Positions 10,627-19,971 of a DNA stretch of 64,000 nucleotides are shown one piece after another. Origin of the DNA: Jannaschia helgolandensis (GTDB taxonomy: Bacteria; Pseudomonadota; Alphaproteobacteria; Rhodobacterales; Rhodobacteraceae); assembly GCF_900109285.1 (NCBI RefSeq), contig NZ_FNZQ01000001.1, positions 711,001-775,000 on the forward strand, given 5' to 3'. Below the pieces are notes generated by a model. That model was given only the letters and a program-made list of their open reading frames with translations, made no database searches and was not told where the DNA came from. Made by a program: the position numbers and the translations under genes. Numbering within the stretch: the first letter of the stretch is position 1; each line of letters begins with the position of its first letter.

Positions 10627-11979
10627 TCAGCTTTCCAGTTTGCGTTGCAAAAGCTGCGCATCCTCGGCGATCTGATCGTCGGCGATCATCAACTCCTCGA
10701 TCTTGCGAACGGCATATAGAACCGTCGTATGATCGCGGCCGCCAAACTTGCGGCCAATCTCGGGATAGGACCGTGGTGTCAGCTTCTTGGCCAGATACAT
10801 CGCCATCTGCCGGGGCCGGGCGACAGTGCGCGACCGACGGGCAGAGGTCATGTCCGACATCCGCAGAGAGTAATGTTCGCACGTGACTTTCATGATCTCG
10901 TCGATCGTCAGTTTGCGTTCCGAGACGCGCAGCAGGTCGCCCAGAACATCCTGCGTCTGCTCCATCGTAACGCTCTGCTTGACGAGATCGGCATAGGCGA
11001 ACAGGCGCATTACGGCCCCTTCCAGCACTCGGATCGAGGCGGTGATGCGGCTGGCGAGAAATTCCAACACGCCATCTTCCAGTTGAAAATCGGGGTTATG
11101 GGCGGCGAAACTGTCGACGCGGTGTTGCAATACGCCCAGTCGCAATTCGTAGTCGGCAGGGTGCAGGTCAACGACCAGACCCGATTGCAAGCGCGAGGTA
11201 ATGCGTTCTTCCAGATCGGAAATATCGGCGGGGCTGCGGTCGGCGGAAATCACCACCTGCTTTCCCTGGTCGACCAGCGCGTTGAACGTGTGGAAGAATT
11301 CCTCTTGGGTGGATTCCTTGCCGGCAATGAATTGCACGTCATCGACCAGAAGGACGTCGACGGTACGAAACAGATGCTTGAAATCCATCGTGGCCTTTTC
11401 GCGCAGGGCCTGAACGAAGCGATACATGAACTGTTCGGCGGACAGGTACATCACCCGCTTGTCGGGGTTCTGCTCCTGCATTTCCCAGGCGATGGCCTGC
11501 ATCAGGTGCGTCTTTCCCAGACCCACGCGGCCATGCAGAAACAGCGGATTGAAGCTGACCGGGCCACCTGTGGCGACACGGCGGGCGGCGGCATGGGCCA
11601 GTTCGTTCGATTTGCCGACGATGAAGCCATCGAAAGTGAACCGCTTGTCCAGCGTGTTTTCCTGACCGGCGCGGGACCGCTGGGTCGATTCGTCGGATGT
11701 GCGGGTCTGGGCCGGGGCGGCAGATCTGGAGGCCCCATGCGAAGATGCACTGCAAACAAGACGGGCCGCGGAATCACCGTTGGCCGAGACGTGACGCAGG
11801 ATTACGTCGCGAAAGTTCTGCATCACCCATTTGCCGATGAACTCCGTCGGCGAGGCGAGCGACAATGTGCCCTCCTCCATCGACCGGAACGACAGTGGTT
11901 CGATCCACGTCGTGTAATTATGTGCGCCGATGTCCTTTCGAATCCCGCCCTTGGCAAGACTCCATGCGTCATTCGTCAT
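10627..11979 (-). CDS. dnaA: Chromosomal replication initiator DnaA
   Basis: AAA+ initiator that binds DnaA boxes at oriC; 450 residues from the ATG at 11979. Domain I begins MTNDAWSLAKGGI with TTWIEPL; domain III carries Walker A GRVGLGKTHL and Walker B VLLVDDVQF; domain IV ends in GRDHTTVLYAVRKIEEL, the DNA-binding helix-turn-helix signature. A longer frame upstream is open to 12075 but would overlap the rhodanese gene and lacks DnaA similarity, so the internal ATG is preferred. I found no cluster of DnaA boxes beside the gene, in line with oriC lying elsewhere in many alphaproteobacteria. Confidence 0.97.
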   Translation of the reverse strand: MTNDAWSLAKGGIRKDIGAHNYTTWIEPLSFRSMEEGTLSLASPTEFIGKWVMQNFRDVILRHVSANGDSAARLVCSASSHGASRSAAPAQTRTSDESTQRSRAGQENTLDKRFTFDGFIVGKSNELAHAAARRVATGGPVSFNPLFLHGRVGLGKTHLMQAIAWEMQEQNPDKRVMYLSAEQFMYRFVQALREKATMDFKHLFRTVDVLLVDDVQFIAGKESTQEEFFHTFNALVDQGKQVVISADRSPADISDLEERITSRLQSGLVVDLHPADYELRLGVLQHRVDSFAAHNPDFQLEDGVLEFLASRITASIRVLEGAVMRLFAYADLVKQSVTMEQTQDVLGDLLRVSERKLTIDEIMKVTCEHYSLRMSDMTSARRSRTVARPRQMAMYLAKKLTPRSYPEIGRKFGGRDHTTVLYAVRKIEELMIADDQIAEDAQLLQRKLES

Positions 11980-12013
11980 TAATACGGCCCTACTCGCCCC
12001 TAGAATGTTGTCA

Positions 12014-12460
12014 TCAGGACTGGCGCCAATCCAGTCCGTGGGCCTTCCATCCATTAAGGCCCCCCCGGTGTGCATGCTCGTTCAGATCACCTTCAAACCC
12101 TTCGGCCACGTTGATGCATTCAACCGGTGTCCCCTTGACAGAGAGGGCATCGGCGACGGCCCGGGCCGCCTGCATCGAGCGTGCGCCGGAGCGACAGATG
12201 AACAGGAAGCGGGATGGCAGTTCCCCGACCTCTTGCATCAGCGCCCCGACGAAAGCCGGGTTCGGGGACATGTCTGGCCAGGACTTCCATTCAAGACGAA
12301 TGACGTCCTTGCCAAGCTGCGACAGGTCGGACGTGCCGACGAAGCTCCACTCGGCGGCGGTCCTGACATCCACGAGCACGGATGCGGCGTCTTTCGACAA
12401 GATTTCCCACGCCTCCCGAGGCCCCACCTCGGAGATTTGCGGACCTGCATCCGATTTCAT
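12014..12460 (-). CDS. Rhodanese-like domain protein
   Basis: A 148-residue single-domain rhodanese (sulfurtransferase fold). The active-site loop is FICRSGARSMQAA, with the catalytic cysteine followed by a CRSGAR turn. The N-terminal part has VLVDVRTAAEWSFVG, the usual DVR-x-xxE segment. Such stand-alone domains carry persulfide sulfur; the partner is not known. It lies 35 bases upstream of dnaA on the same strand, a conserved neighbourhood in Rhodobacteraceae. An inverted repeat sits 12 bases before the start codon. Confidence 0.92.
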   Translation of the reverse strand: MKSDAGPQISEVGPREAWEILSKDAASVLVDVRTAAEWSFVGTSDLSQLGKDVIRLEWKSWPDMSPNPAFVGALMQEVGELPSRFLFICRSGARSMQAARAVADALSVKGTPVECINVAEGFEGDLNEHAHRGGLNGWKAHGLDWRQS

Positions 12461-12471
12461 CTATGTCCCCA

Positions 12472-12493
12472 CTCAGCGATCTGACTCGCTGAG
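12472..12493. promoter_or_regulatory. Inverted repeat upstream of the rhodanese gene
   Basis: CTCAGCGA and TCGCTGAG form perfect 8-bp arms around a TCTGAC loop, 12 bases upstream of the rhodanese start. It could be an operator or an mRNA hairpin covering the ribosome site. The structure is seen; a role is inference. Confidence 0.35.
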
Positions 12494-12603
12494 ACATGAG
12501 ATACCGTTCGCTGCCTTGGAGCGGCAATGACTCTTCTTTCTTGACTCGGCGGATGACCGCAAAGAATCTGTCTTTGAGCAATCAACGCGCGGAAAACAGG
12601 CAA

Positions 12604-12630
12604 GAAAAAAGCCCACCTGATGGCGGGCTT
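12604..12630 (-). terminator. Rho-independent terminator after rpsT
   Basis: On the minus strand AAGCCCGCC pairs with GGTGGGCTT (one G-T pair) around an ATCA loop, followed directly by a run of T. It lies 55 bases past the rpsT stop and separates rpsT from the rhodanese-dnaA genes. Confidence 0.8.
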
Positions 12631-12684
12631 ACAAATCTCTTGACCTGTGACAAACCGATTGGGTCGTCCAGATAGAATCGGGTG

Positions 12685-12951
12685 TCAGGCTCCGATAGAC
12701 TTCACGCGCGACGCAAGGCGCGAGACCTTCCGGGATGCGGTGTTCTTATGGAAAACGCCCTTGGTCACGCCACGCATCAACTCGGGCTGGGCGGCCTTCA
12801 GCGCGGCTGCGGCGGCGGTCTGATCGCCGGATTCGATCGCTTCTTCGACTTTGCGCAGATAGGTGCGAATGCGCGAGCGGCGGGCCTTGTTCACGGCGAA
12901 TCGACGCTCGTTCTGGCGGGCACGTTTTTTGGCTTGGGGTGAATTGGCCAT
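12685..12951 (-). CDS. rpsT: 30S ribosomal protein S20
   Basis: Small-subunit ribosomal protein that binds 16S rRNA; 88 residues. It starts [20 protein letters not shown], rich in Lys/Arg, and shows [10 protein letters not shown] and [20 protein letters not shown], the conserved helical core. Monocistronic by its position between a 245-base upstream gap and a rho-independent terminator. Confidence 0.97.
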   Translation of the reverse strand: MANSPQAKKRARQNERRFAVNKARRSRIRTYLRKVEEAIESGDQTAAAAALKAAQPELMRGVTKGVFHKNTASRKVSRLASRVKSIGA

Positions 12952-13130
12952 GGTGTTCGGTCCTTGCAGTTCAGTTCATATATTGACTGCGCCCAAGGGC
13001 CACCCATCTGACGCCGTGATAAACGGGGTCGGGCAATTCCGGCCAAAGCGGGCCTCACACGCATGATCGGCGTCGTCTAGACGCGGGGGGCATCCGCGTC
13101 AAGCGACCGCGAACAGGCACCGCAAACCGA

Positions 13131-13174
13131 GGGGTGATCCACGGGTGATCCGCGTCGGATATACGTCCGACGTT
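13131..13174. repeat. Dispersed intergenic palindromic repeat, copy 1
   Basis: GGTGATCC occurs twice in tandem (13133-13140 and 13144-13151), followed by GTCGGA-TATACG-TCCGAC, a perfect 6-bp-arm inverted repeat. The 32-base segment 13142-13173 matches 35530-35561 at 29 of 32 positions. It sits just after the end of the enoyl-CoA hydratase gene. It resembles a REP-type intergenic element. Confidence 0.6.
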
Positions 13175-13196
13175 CTTGCAACCCCACGCCGCCGAT

Positions 13197-13973
13197 TCAG
13201 CGGTCGCGAAACTGCGGCTCGCGCTTTTCGAGGAACGCCTTCATGCCCTCGGTCTGGTCTTCAGTCGCGAACAGCGCGTTGAACAACCGGCGTTCGAACA
13301 GCAAGCCATCGGTCAGTCCGGCGTCCTGGCTGTAGTTCACGGCTTCCTTGACGGCGGTGGTGGTGACCATAGACTTCTCGGCAATCTTGCCTGCGGCGGC
13401 CATCGCTTCATCCATCAGTTTCTTGGCGGGCACGACACGGCTGACCAGACCGGAGCGCTCGGCCTCGGTGGCATCCATGAAACGACCCGTCAGGTGCATG
13501 TCCATCGATTTGGCCTTGCCGACCGCATGGGTCAGGCGCTGCGTGCCGCCAAGACCCGCGATAACGCCGAGATTGATTTCGGGCTGACCGAACTTGGCGG
13601 TATCTGCCGCGATGACGATGTCGCACATCATCGCCAATTCGCACCCGCCCCCCAGCGCATAGCCTGCGACCGCGGCGATGATCGGCTTGCGAACCCGCAG
13701 AATCGCGCCGACCTCCTTGCTGAACAGATCGCCCATGTAGACGTCGATGAAGGTCTTTTCGCTCATCTCGCTAATATCCGCGCCGGCGGCGAAGGCCTTT
13801 TCCGACCCGGTCAGAACGATGCAGCGGACCTTTTCATTGTCCTGCGCGGACCGGAGCGCCTTGGCCAGTTCCTCCAGCAGGGTGGAGTTGAGAGCGTTCA
13901 TCGCATCCGGCCGGTCCAGCCGGATAACCGCCACGTGATTGCCGACATCGACGTTCAGTGTTTCGTAGCCCAT
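13197..13973 (-). CDS. Enoyl-CoA hydratase
   Basis: Crotonase-fold enzyme that hydrates 2-enoyl-CoA in beta-oxidation; 258 residues. The oxyanion-hole and catalytic regions are conserved: AFAAGADISEM, and GGGCELAMMCD with its glutamate, then FGQPEINLGVIAGLGGTQRL with the second catalytic glutamate. Both catalytic glutamates are present, which favours hydratase over other crotonase members. The start is the ATG at 13973 (MGYETLNVDV); an upstream in-frame extension to 14030 reads Arg-rich and unlike the family. It lies between mutM and rpsT as in related genomes; there is no other fatty-acid gene nearby. Confidence 0.93.
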   Translation of the reverse strand: MGYETLNVDVGNHVAVIRLDRPDAMNALNSTLLEELAKALRSAQDNEKVRCIVLTGSEKAFAAGADISEMSEKTFIDVYMGDLFSKEVGAILRVRKPIIAAVAGYALGGGCELAMMCDIVIAADTAKFGQPEINLGVIAGLGGTQRLTHAVGKAKSMDMHLTGRFMDATEAERSGLVSRVVPAKKLMDEAMAAAGKIAEKSMVTTTAVKEAVNYSQDAGLTDGLLFERRLFNALFATEDQTEGMKAFLEKREPQFRDR

Positions 13974-14045
13974 TTGTCGCTCCGCAGGTTCCAAGACATC
14001 AGGCCTGCCCCGAAGACGGCGGCGATTCAAGTCAACAGTGGTCCC

Positions 14046-14912
14046 TCATCGTTGACAAACTCCGCAGAAGAAGCTCGATCGCCCCGATTGAACGATGCGG
14101 CGGATCGCGCCATCGCAGCCCGGTGTGGGGCAGGGGAGACCTTCGCGGTCATAGACCCGGAAGCTGTGCTGGAAATAGCCGAGGGTGCCGTCCGCCTGTC
14201 TGTGATCGCGCAGCGAAGAGCCTCCGGCCCGGATCGCCTCGTCCAGAACGTCGCGGATGATCGGGACCAGAGCGGCGACGCGGGGCGCGGCAATTCGTCC
14301 GGCCCTGCGCTTCGGTGCGATGCCCGCCCGGTGCAGCGCCTCGGACACGTAGATATTGCCCAGGCCCGCCACGATCCGCTGATCCAGCAGCGCAGATTTC
14401 ACCGGCGTGTTGCGACCCCGGAAGGCGGCGATCAGGTGCGCATCGTTGAAGGTATTGCCCAGGGGTTCCGGCCCCAGTTTCGCGATCAGCCGGTGGTTTT
14501 CCAGGTCATCCGTCGGCCACAGGTCCATCGCACCAAAGCGACGGGCATCGTTGAAGGTGACCCGGTGGCGGTCGGTGTGGAAAACTACGTGGTCGTGCTG
14601 CGGGTGCCAGCCTGCATCGCGGCGGAACGTGCCCGGCTGAATCCCGGTCGGTGCCGAGAGGTCGTCGACCACCATCCGCCCCGACATGCCCAGATGCACG
14701 ATCAGCGTCTCGCCCGTATCAAGATGCAGCAACAGGAATTTCGACCGCCGACCCAATGCGCGGATCGTCGCACCCCGCAGGCGATCCGCCATGCGATCGG
14801 GGAACGGCCAGCGCAGATCGGGACGGTTCACATCCACGCGGGCAAGGCGCGCGCCGTCCAGCGCGGGGGCCAGACCCCGGCGCACCGTTTCGACTTCGGG
14901 AAGTTCTGGCAT
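14046..14912 (-). CDS. mutM: Formamidopyrimidine-DNA glycosylase
   Basis: Base-excision repair enzyme that removes 8-oxoguanine and cleaves the abasic site; 288 residues. It begins [14 protein letters not shown], where Pro2 is the catalytic nucleophile and Glu3 is required. LGMSGRM and a [18 protein letters not shown] segment follow, and the C-terminus is the zinc finger CPTPGC...FFCGVCQR. Divergent from ubiE, with a 71-base intergenic region that must hold both promoters. Confidence 0.97.
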   Translation of the reverse strand: MPELPEVETVRRGLAPALDGARLARVDVNRPDLRWPFPDRMADRLRGATIRALGRRSKFLLLHLDTGETLIVHLGMSGRMVVDDLSAPTGIQPGTFRRDAGWHPQHDHVVFHTDRHRVTFNDARRFGAMDLWPTDDLENHRLIAKLGPEPLGNTFNDAHLIAAFRGRNTPVKSALLDQRIVAGLGNIYVSEALHRAGIAPKRRAGRIAAPRVAALVPIIRDVLDEAIRAGGSSLRDHRQADGTLGYFQHSFRVYDREGLPCPTPGCDGAIRRIVQSGRSSFFCGVCQR

Positions 14913-14983
14913 GGGCGGCGTCCGTTGCAGGCGGGCGTATGCGCCCTATAAGTCAGACCAACACAGATGAGGAGCCATGCGTC

Positions 14984-15751
14984 ATGACGCAAGAGACCGA
15001 CAGCCGGAGTTCTGGGCGCACCACGCATTTCGGCTTCGAGACCGTACCCGAGGCGGAGAAAGCCGGTCGTGTTCACGGGGTCTTTACCAATGTGGCGTCG
15101 AAATACGATGTGATGAACGATGCGATGTCGCTTGGCGTCCACCGCATCTGGAAGGATGCGATGCTGGACTGGCTGGCCCCGCGGCCCGGTCAGCGCCTGT
15201 TGGACGTGGCGGGCGGCACCGGCGACATCGCCTTTCGGTTTCTGGAACGCGCACCCGGGGCCGAGGCGGTGGTCTGCGACATGACCGAAGGCATGCTGGT
15301 CGCAGGACGGCAACGGGCCGAGGCCGCGAACATGGCCGACCGTCTGGAATGGGTGGTGGGCGACGCGATGGCCCTGCCGTTCGAAAGCGGCACCTTCGAC
15401 GCCTATACCATCAGCTTTGGCATCCGGAACGTGACGCGGATTTCGGATGCCCTGCGCGAGGCATACCGCGTGTTGCGGCCCGGCGGTCGGTTGATGGTGC
15501 TGGAATTCAGCCAACTGCCCAACCCGTTGATGCAGAAAGCCTATGATCTCTATTCATTCAATGTGATACCGCCGCTGGGACAGGCCATCGCGGGGGATCG
15601 GGACAGCTATCAGTATCTGGTCGAGTCGATCCGCCAGTTTCCGGATCAGGACCGGTTCGCCGGGATGATCGTAGATGCGGGGTTCGGAAACGTGAAGTAT
15701 CGCAACCTGTCGTTCGGTATCGCGGCGCTGCATTCGGGCTGGAAGATCTGA
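14984..15751 (+). CDS. ubiE: Ubiquinone/menaquinone methyltransferase UbiE
   Basis: SAM-dependent C-methyltransferase of quinone biosynthesis, 255 residues. The SAM-binding motif I is [15 protein letters not shown], with later [26 protein letters not shown] typical of UbiE. The ATG at 14984 is preceded by GAGGAGC; an ATG at 14977 is in another frame. The start context, [21 protein letters not shown], matches alphaproteobacterial homologues. It is followed after one base by ubiB, so the two are cotranscribed. Confidence 0.96.
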   Translation: MTQETDSRSSGRTTHFGFETVPEAEKAGRVHGVFTNVASKYDVMNDAMSLGVHRIWKDAMLDWLAPRPGQRLLDVAGGTGDIAFRFLERAPGAEAVVCDMTEGMLVAGRQRAEAANMADRLEWVVGDAMALPFESGTFDAYTISFGIRNVTRISDALREAYRVLRPGGRLMVLEFSQLPNPLMQKAYDLYSFNVIPPLGQAIAGDRDSYQYLVESIRQFPDQDRFAGMIVDAGFGNVKYRNLSFGIAALHSGWKI

Positions 15752-15752
15752 G

Positions 15753-17282
15753 GTGAGGGGACCGCATAACATCTGGCGGCTGATCCGCACCGCCGGAACA
15801 TTCGAGAAGACGGGCGCGATGGATGTCGTGCTGGACCAGATGCGCGCGCCGCGCGAATTGCGGATTGCCGCGCGCATTCTGGGATGGCCGTTCAAATGGC
15901 TGGGCTACTCCGGCGATCCGACGTTGCCCCCCGTGCTGCGGGCGATCACGGCATTGGGACCGAGTTACATCAAGCTGGGGCAGATCCTGTCGACGCGACC
16001 CGACTTCGTCGGCGGCGATCTGGCGCTGCAACTGCGGGTGTTGCAGGACAAGCTGCCGCCGTTCCCGACCGAGATTGCCCGCGACATGATCGAGCGGGAT
16101 CTGGAGATGCCGGTCGACGCGATGTTCACCGAATTTACCGGGCCGGTTGCCGCCGCATCCATCGCGCAGGTGCATCAGGCGCGGTTGGTGGGGGATGGCC
16201 GCAAGGTTGCGGTCAAGGTCTTGCGGCCTGGCATCGCGCGCGCCTTCGCCCGAGATATCGACGCCTTCTACATGGCGGCGCGGATGATCGAATGGCTGTC
16301 GCCGTCCGCGCGCCGTCTGCGCCCGATGGATGTGATCGCGCATTTCGAGGCCACCGTCCGGCAGGAACTTGATCTGCGGACAGAGGCGGCGGCGGCCGGA
16401 GAATTCGCGGCCAATATCGCCCGCGACGAAGGATTCGAGGTGCCGGGCGTCGAATGGGCCTTGTCGGGGCGCGCGGTGCTGACGCTGGACTGGGCCGAAG
16501 GCATCCAGATGGCGGACATCGACGCCATTGACGCAGCGGGCCATGACCGTGCGGTGCTGGCCAATCGGGTGATGCAGATGTTCCTGCGCCATGCGTTGCG
16601 CGACGGATATTTTCACGCCGACATGCATCAGGGAAACCTGAAGGTTGCGCCGTCCGGGGATATCATCGCGCTGGATTTCGGCATCATGGGACGGCTGGAT
16701 GAATACACCCGCCGCGTCTATGCCGAGATTCTGATGGGGTTTATCCGCAAGGATTACCGCCGCGTCGCCGAAGTGCATTTCGAGGCCGGATACGTGCCCG
16801 CCGACCAGGATATCGACATGTTCGCCCAGGCCCTGCGCGCAGTGGGGGAGCCGATCTTCGGTATGGACGCCTCGCGTATCTCGATGGGTCGGCTGCTTGC
16901 CTATCTGTTCGAAGTGACGGAGCGGTTCGGAATGGAAACCCGGACCGAGCTGATCTTGCTGCAACGCACCATGGTCGTGGTCGAAGGCGTGGCCCGCACG
17001 TTGAACCCGCATATGAACATTTGGCAGGCAGCAGGCCCCGAGGTCGAACGCTATATTCGCGAAAACCTCGGACCACGGGCGTTTGCACGCGATCTGGCCC
17101 GGACGGCCCGCGTTCTGGCCCGGTTCGGTCCGCATTTGCCGCGCGCGGTCGAGGATGCACTGCGCCGTCCCGAACGATCGAGGGAGGAAGCGGCGCGCCA
17201 ATCGCGCTGGCCCGCGGCGATGCTGTTTGTCACCGGGGGAACGACGGTCGCACTGGTTTGGGCGTTGTCCCTGATGACCTGA
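15753..17282 (+). CDS. ubiB: Ubiquinone biosynthesis protein UbiB (ABC1/ADCK kinase-like)
   Basis: Atypical protein-kinase-like ATPase needed for ubiquinone biosynthesis, 509 residues, membrane-associated. The family's KxGQ motif is in PSYIKLGQILSTRPDF; further motifs are AAASIAQVHQA, HADMHQGNL and ALDFGIMGRL. The last 25 residues are hydrophobic (AAMLFVTGGTTVALVWALSL), a membrane anchor. The start is a GTG at 15753, one base after the ubiE stop. Confidence 0.96.
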   Translation: MRGPHNIWRLIRTAGTFEKTGAMDVVLDQMRAPRELRIAARILGWPFKWLGYSGDPTLPPVLRAITALGPSYIKLGQILSTRPDFVGGDLALQLRVLQDKLPPFPTEIARDMIERDLEMPVDAMFTEFTGPVAAASIAQVHQARLVGDGRKVAVKVLRPGIARAFARDIDAFYMAARMIEWLSPSARRLRPMDVIAHFEATVRQELDLRTEAAAAGEFAANIARDEGFEVPGVEWALSGRAVLTLDWAEGIQMADIDAIDAAGHDRAVLANRVMQMFLRHALRDGYFHADMHQGNLKVAPSGDIIALDFGIMGRLDEYTRRVYAEILMGFIRKDYRRVAEVHFEAGYVPADQDIDMFAQALRAVGEPIFGMDASRISMGRLLAYLFEVTERFGMETRTELILLQRTMVVVEGVARTLNPHMNIWQAAGPEVERYIRENLGPRAFARDLARTARVLARFGPHLPRAVEDALRRPERSREEAARQSRWPAAMLFVTGGTTVALVWALSLMT

Positions 17283-17324
17283 AGGCTTGGCGCCTTTCGT
17301 GTGCCGCAGGGGGCGTCGGCATCG

Positions 17325-17984
17325 CTATTCGACCGGACGCCGGATCGATTGCAACTGATCGGCCGGCAGACGAATGCCGCCGTTCAGGACCAAGTCCGTC
17401 CCTGAAGCGCCCAGCACAACCTCGGTGATCTGCGCATAATGGTCCACCGCTGTGGTGTCGAGTTGACGCTCGCCCGCCCATGCCTCGACCTGCAATGTGT
17501 AAATTCCGTCGGGTATGGTGTTGTCAAGGCCCATGCCGGGCCAGCGCAACGTTTCGCCGTCGGGGTCGATGGCCTGCCGCGCCACCTCCGCACCCTGCGC
17601 GTCCAAAGCGACAAGATCGGCCCGGTCGGCGACCGGGTTGATCCGGGTGTGCAGTTCGGTTTCTCCGCCCTGATGCGCAATGGGTCCGGAAGACCGAACC
17701 TCCATCCCGATCCAGTCCGATGCGCCGCTGATCTGCTGAGTGTCCAGCCGCTGGATCATCTGCGCCAGCAGGTCGTTGGTCTTTACCGATTGTTCGACAT
17801 TGGAGAAGGTTGCCAGTTGTGCGGTGTAGGCGGTGGAATCCGCCGGTTCCAGAGGGTCCTGATTTCGGATTTGCGCCGTGAGCAAGCGCAGGAACGTGTC
17901 GAAATCGGATGTGGGCGACGTGCTGGCAGCGCTTGCCGTTGTATTGCTGGTGGCCAGACTGGTCGTGGACGAGGATATATCCAT
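17325..17984 (-). CDS. flgD: Flagellar hook assembly protein FlgD
   Basis: Hook-cap scaffold needed to polymerise FlgE; 219 residues. The N-terminal part has DFDTFLRLLTAQIRNQDPLEP and TAYTAQLATFSNVEQSVKTN, the conserved FlgD signature. A C-terminal FlgD Ig-like/Tudor-like portion follows (DPDGETLRWPGMGLDN, IPDGIYTL). The AGGAG ribosome site at about 17989-17995 is formed by the end of fliK itself: the fliK TAG stop overlaps it, so translation of the two is probably coupled. Convergent with ubiB. Confidence 0.93.
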   Translation of the reverse strand: MDISSSTTSLATSNTTASAASTSPTSDFDTFLRLLTAQIRNQDPLEPADSTAYTAQLATFSNVEQSVKTNDLLAQMIQRLDTQQISGASDWIGMEVRSSGPIAHQGGETELHTRINPVADRADLVALDAQGAEVARQAIDPDGETLRWPGMGLDNTIPDGIYTLQVEAWAGERQLDTTAVDHYAQITEVVLGASGTDLVLNGGIRLPADQLQSIRRPVE

Positions 17985-17993
17985 CGAATTCTC

Positions 17994-19505
17994 CTAGAAG
18001 CTCAGGTCGAGGCGGCCGGGTTCGGTCCGCCGTCCTGGCGTGTCGTGACTGATCGAAACATCAGTGTCAGGAGAGGCATCCTGTCTGGCCCCGCTCCCGC
18101 GTCGCTCTGGCGCGCGCGGGGCATGTCGTTCGAAACCGCCGCTCCTATCGCCTGTGTCGATGTCGATACTGTCCAGCGTCACCCCATCCGTGATCAGGGA
18201 TCGGTGAAAGGTATCCAGATGCTGCCGGACGGCGAGGAGCGCCTCGGGTCGCTCTACGGTGATGGCAAGGTGCAGGCCCCGTTCCGTTGTCTGAAGGCTG
18301 ACGCGCAGACGTCCCAGATCGGCGGGCGCAAGCTCCATCTCGGTCGAGAGGGTGCCATCGGCCGCAAGTAGCGTACCGGGCGTCGGCGCGCCGTTCCCGA
18401 ACGCCTTTACCTGCGCCGAGAGTGCCTCGGGCAACTGTGTCAGCGCCACGGGAGAGACGGCACGTAAGTCGACCGGGGTCACCAGCGCAGTTGCCGGAAT
18501 GCTCATTGCGGCGGCTTCGGTCGCCGAGAGCGAAACTGTCGGCGCTGTCGGAGCCGTTGGGGCGTCGAAGGGCGGGGCCGAAAACCCCTGGGCAGGTGTT
18601 GGCGCGGCGGACTGGATCCGGCTTATATCGATTTTGACAGAGCTGGCCTCTGGAAACGCGGTGGTTCCGGGTCGGATCGGGTCGAAAGCGGGTTTCAGTG
18701 CCGATGTCACCGGCGCAGGGCTGACCTCGATGCGGCGGGGGACATCCTGAACGGGCCGCATATCGTCCGGGGTCGCGGATCTGCTGACTGATCCGGGCAT
18801 GTCCAGATCCGGCGAAGGTCGCTTGGTATGTGCGCGATCGTTCAGGATTGGTGCCCCAGGCCGCTGATCGGATCGGACGGTCGCATCCGAGGGCGGTTCC
18901 ATTGGCCCGATGACCTTGCCCTGCGGAGGGCCGGCGACGTTTGGCCGGATGCCCTGGGCATCGGAAATTACCGCTGTCCGATCGGACGAAACAGGGTGTG
19001 CGGTGGGCAGGCGGCGCATCGCATCAACCGGAGGGGTCGGTTCCGGCCAGTTCACGCCGCGCCCGTCCAGGCGACTGGCGGTTTGATTCGATGACGAAGG
19101 TATATGGTCCGGCGCGGTTGCCGGAAGACCGGCAGGATCGGGCGGCGGTTTCGCCGGGGCCGCCGCAGTGCCGATGTCGGCGGTGATTTCCGAAAACTCC
19201 GCCGCACTATCGGCATGATTTGACGAAAGCGCCACGCGAAGCCACTCGGGCAGATCGCGAAGGGCACCATCCTCGACCCCGGCAGTGATCCTTGAAAGAT
19301 CCGGGGGGGATTCGCGCTCAGTCCGGCCGTCAGGCGTAGAAGGACGGTTTTCCCCGGTGCGGCTGGTCCGACCGGTATCTCGGGGCGCATGCTGCAGAAT
19401 GGCTTGAAATTCACCGACGCCGCCTTCGGGCGAGGCAAGGCCTATCGGGGCGGAGCCACCGGGTGCCGACCCATTGTGAGGGCGCATCGAAAGTTCAGGT
19501 GTCAT
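17994..19505 (-). CDS. fliK: Flagellar hook-length control protein FliK
   Basis: Secreted ruler that sets hook length; 503 residues. The first 350 or so residues are low-complexity, rich in Pro, Ala, Ser and Thr, as expected for the unfolded ruler part. The C-terminal domain shows STEMELAPADLGRLRVSLQTTERGLHL and VTVERPEALLAVRQHLDTFHRSLI-like sequence, the Flg_hook (FliK C-terminal) fold that contacts FlhB. Operonic with flgD. The N-terminal half evolves fast, so the call rests on the C-terminal domain and the neighbours. Confidence 0.88.
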   Translation of the reverse strand: MTPELSMRPHNGSAPGGSAPIGLASPEGGVGEFQAILQHAPRDTGRTSRTGENRPSTPDGRTERESPPDLSRITAGVEDGALRDLPEWLRVALSSNHADSAAEFSEITADIGTAAAPAKPPPDPAGLPATAPDHIPSSSNQTASRLDGRGVNWPEPTPPVDAMRRLPTAHPVSSDRTAVISDAQGIRPNVAGPPQGKVIGPMEPPSDATVRSDQRPGAPILNDRAHTKRPSPDLDMPGSVSRSATPDDMRPVQDVPRRIEVSPAPVTSALKPAFDPIRPGTTAFPEASSVKIDISRIQSAAPTPAQGFSAPPFDAPTAPTAPTVSLSATEAAAMSIPATALVTPVDLRAVSPVALTQLPEALSAQVKAFGNGAPTPGTLLAADGTLSTEMELAPADLGRLRVSLQTTERGLHLAITVERPEALLAVRQHLDTFHRSLITDGVTLDSIDIDTGDRSGGFERHAPRAPERRGSGARQDASPDTDVSISHDTPGRRTEPGRLDLSF

Positions 19506-19618
19506 GGCCCCTCCGTCATCAGAGAATCATCTCGTCCGAGCTGTCTATGCGGCTGGCGTTACGAAATCCTTTACCCGGATATGATCTGACCGAAGGACAA
19601 GATTCGGAGGAGCCGCAA

Positions 19619-19903
19619 ATGGATATGATATCGGGATCGATGTCTCCGCATTCGACCACGTCCCCGGATTCGGCCGGTCAGCGTGAGGCGGAATTGCGGG
19701 CACAGGCGCAACAGCTGGAGGCTTTCCTGTTTACGGAGCTTCTGCGGGCTTCGGGCACGGGGGCCCCGTCGCCGTCGGGCGGTGGCGACACGCAATTCGA
19801 CAGCTTTCTGCGGCAGGCCCAGGCCGATGCCGTTGCACAAAGCGGTCAGACCGGGCTGGCGGAGGCCATCTATCGCTCTATGGCGAAAGGCGCGGGGGCC
19901 TGA
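19619..19903 (+). CDS. Rod-binding protein (FlgJ N-terminal type)
   Basis: A 94-residue protein with the rod-binding domain core LRAQAQQLEAFLFTELLRASG and a C-terminal SGQTGLAEAIYRSM, typical of the short FlgJ forms that lack a muramidase domain. It would help build the flagellar rod in the periplasm. The ATG at 19619 follows GGAGG by 8 bases; longer upstream frames lack support. It is divergent from fliK across 113 bases. A separate transglycosylase-like lipoprotein lies just downstream on the other strand and may supply the missing wall-cutting activity, which is inference. Confidence 0.8.
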   Translation: MDMISGSMSPHSTTSPDSAGQREAELRAQAQQLEAFLFTELLRASGTGAPSPSGGGDTQFDSFLRQAQADAVAQSGQTGLAEAIYRSMAKGAGA

Positions 19904-19971
19904 CCGCGCCGGGCGTCCGGACATCGCCCGTATCAATCAAACCCGACGAAATATCGTCGGATAAGACCTCA

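Noticed and set aside
10627-13196. oriC beside dnaA
   Set aside because: No cluster of TTATCCACA-type boxes or AT-rich repeats was found next to dnaA or rpsT; single matches elsewhere look like chance.
13176-17201. Long open frames antisense to the enoyl-CoA hydratase, mutM and ubiB
   Set aside because: They are complements of well-supported genes, with Arg/His/Pro-rich composition typical of shadow frames.
17283-17324. Hairpin AAGGC/GCCTT after ubiB as a terminator
   Set aside because: The stem is only 5 bp and the T-run is short; kept out of the feature list.
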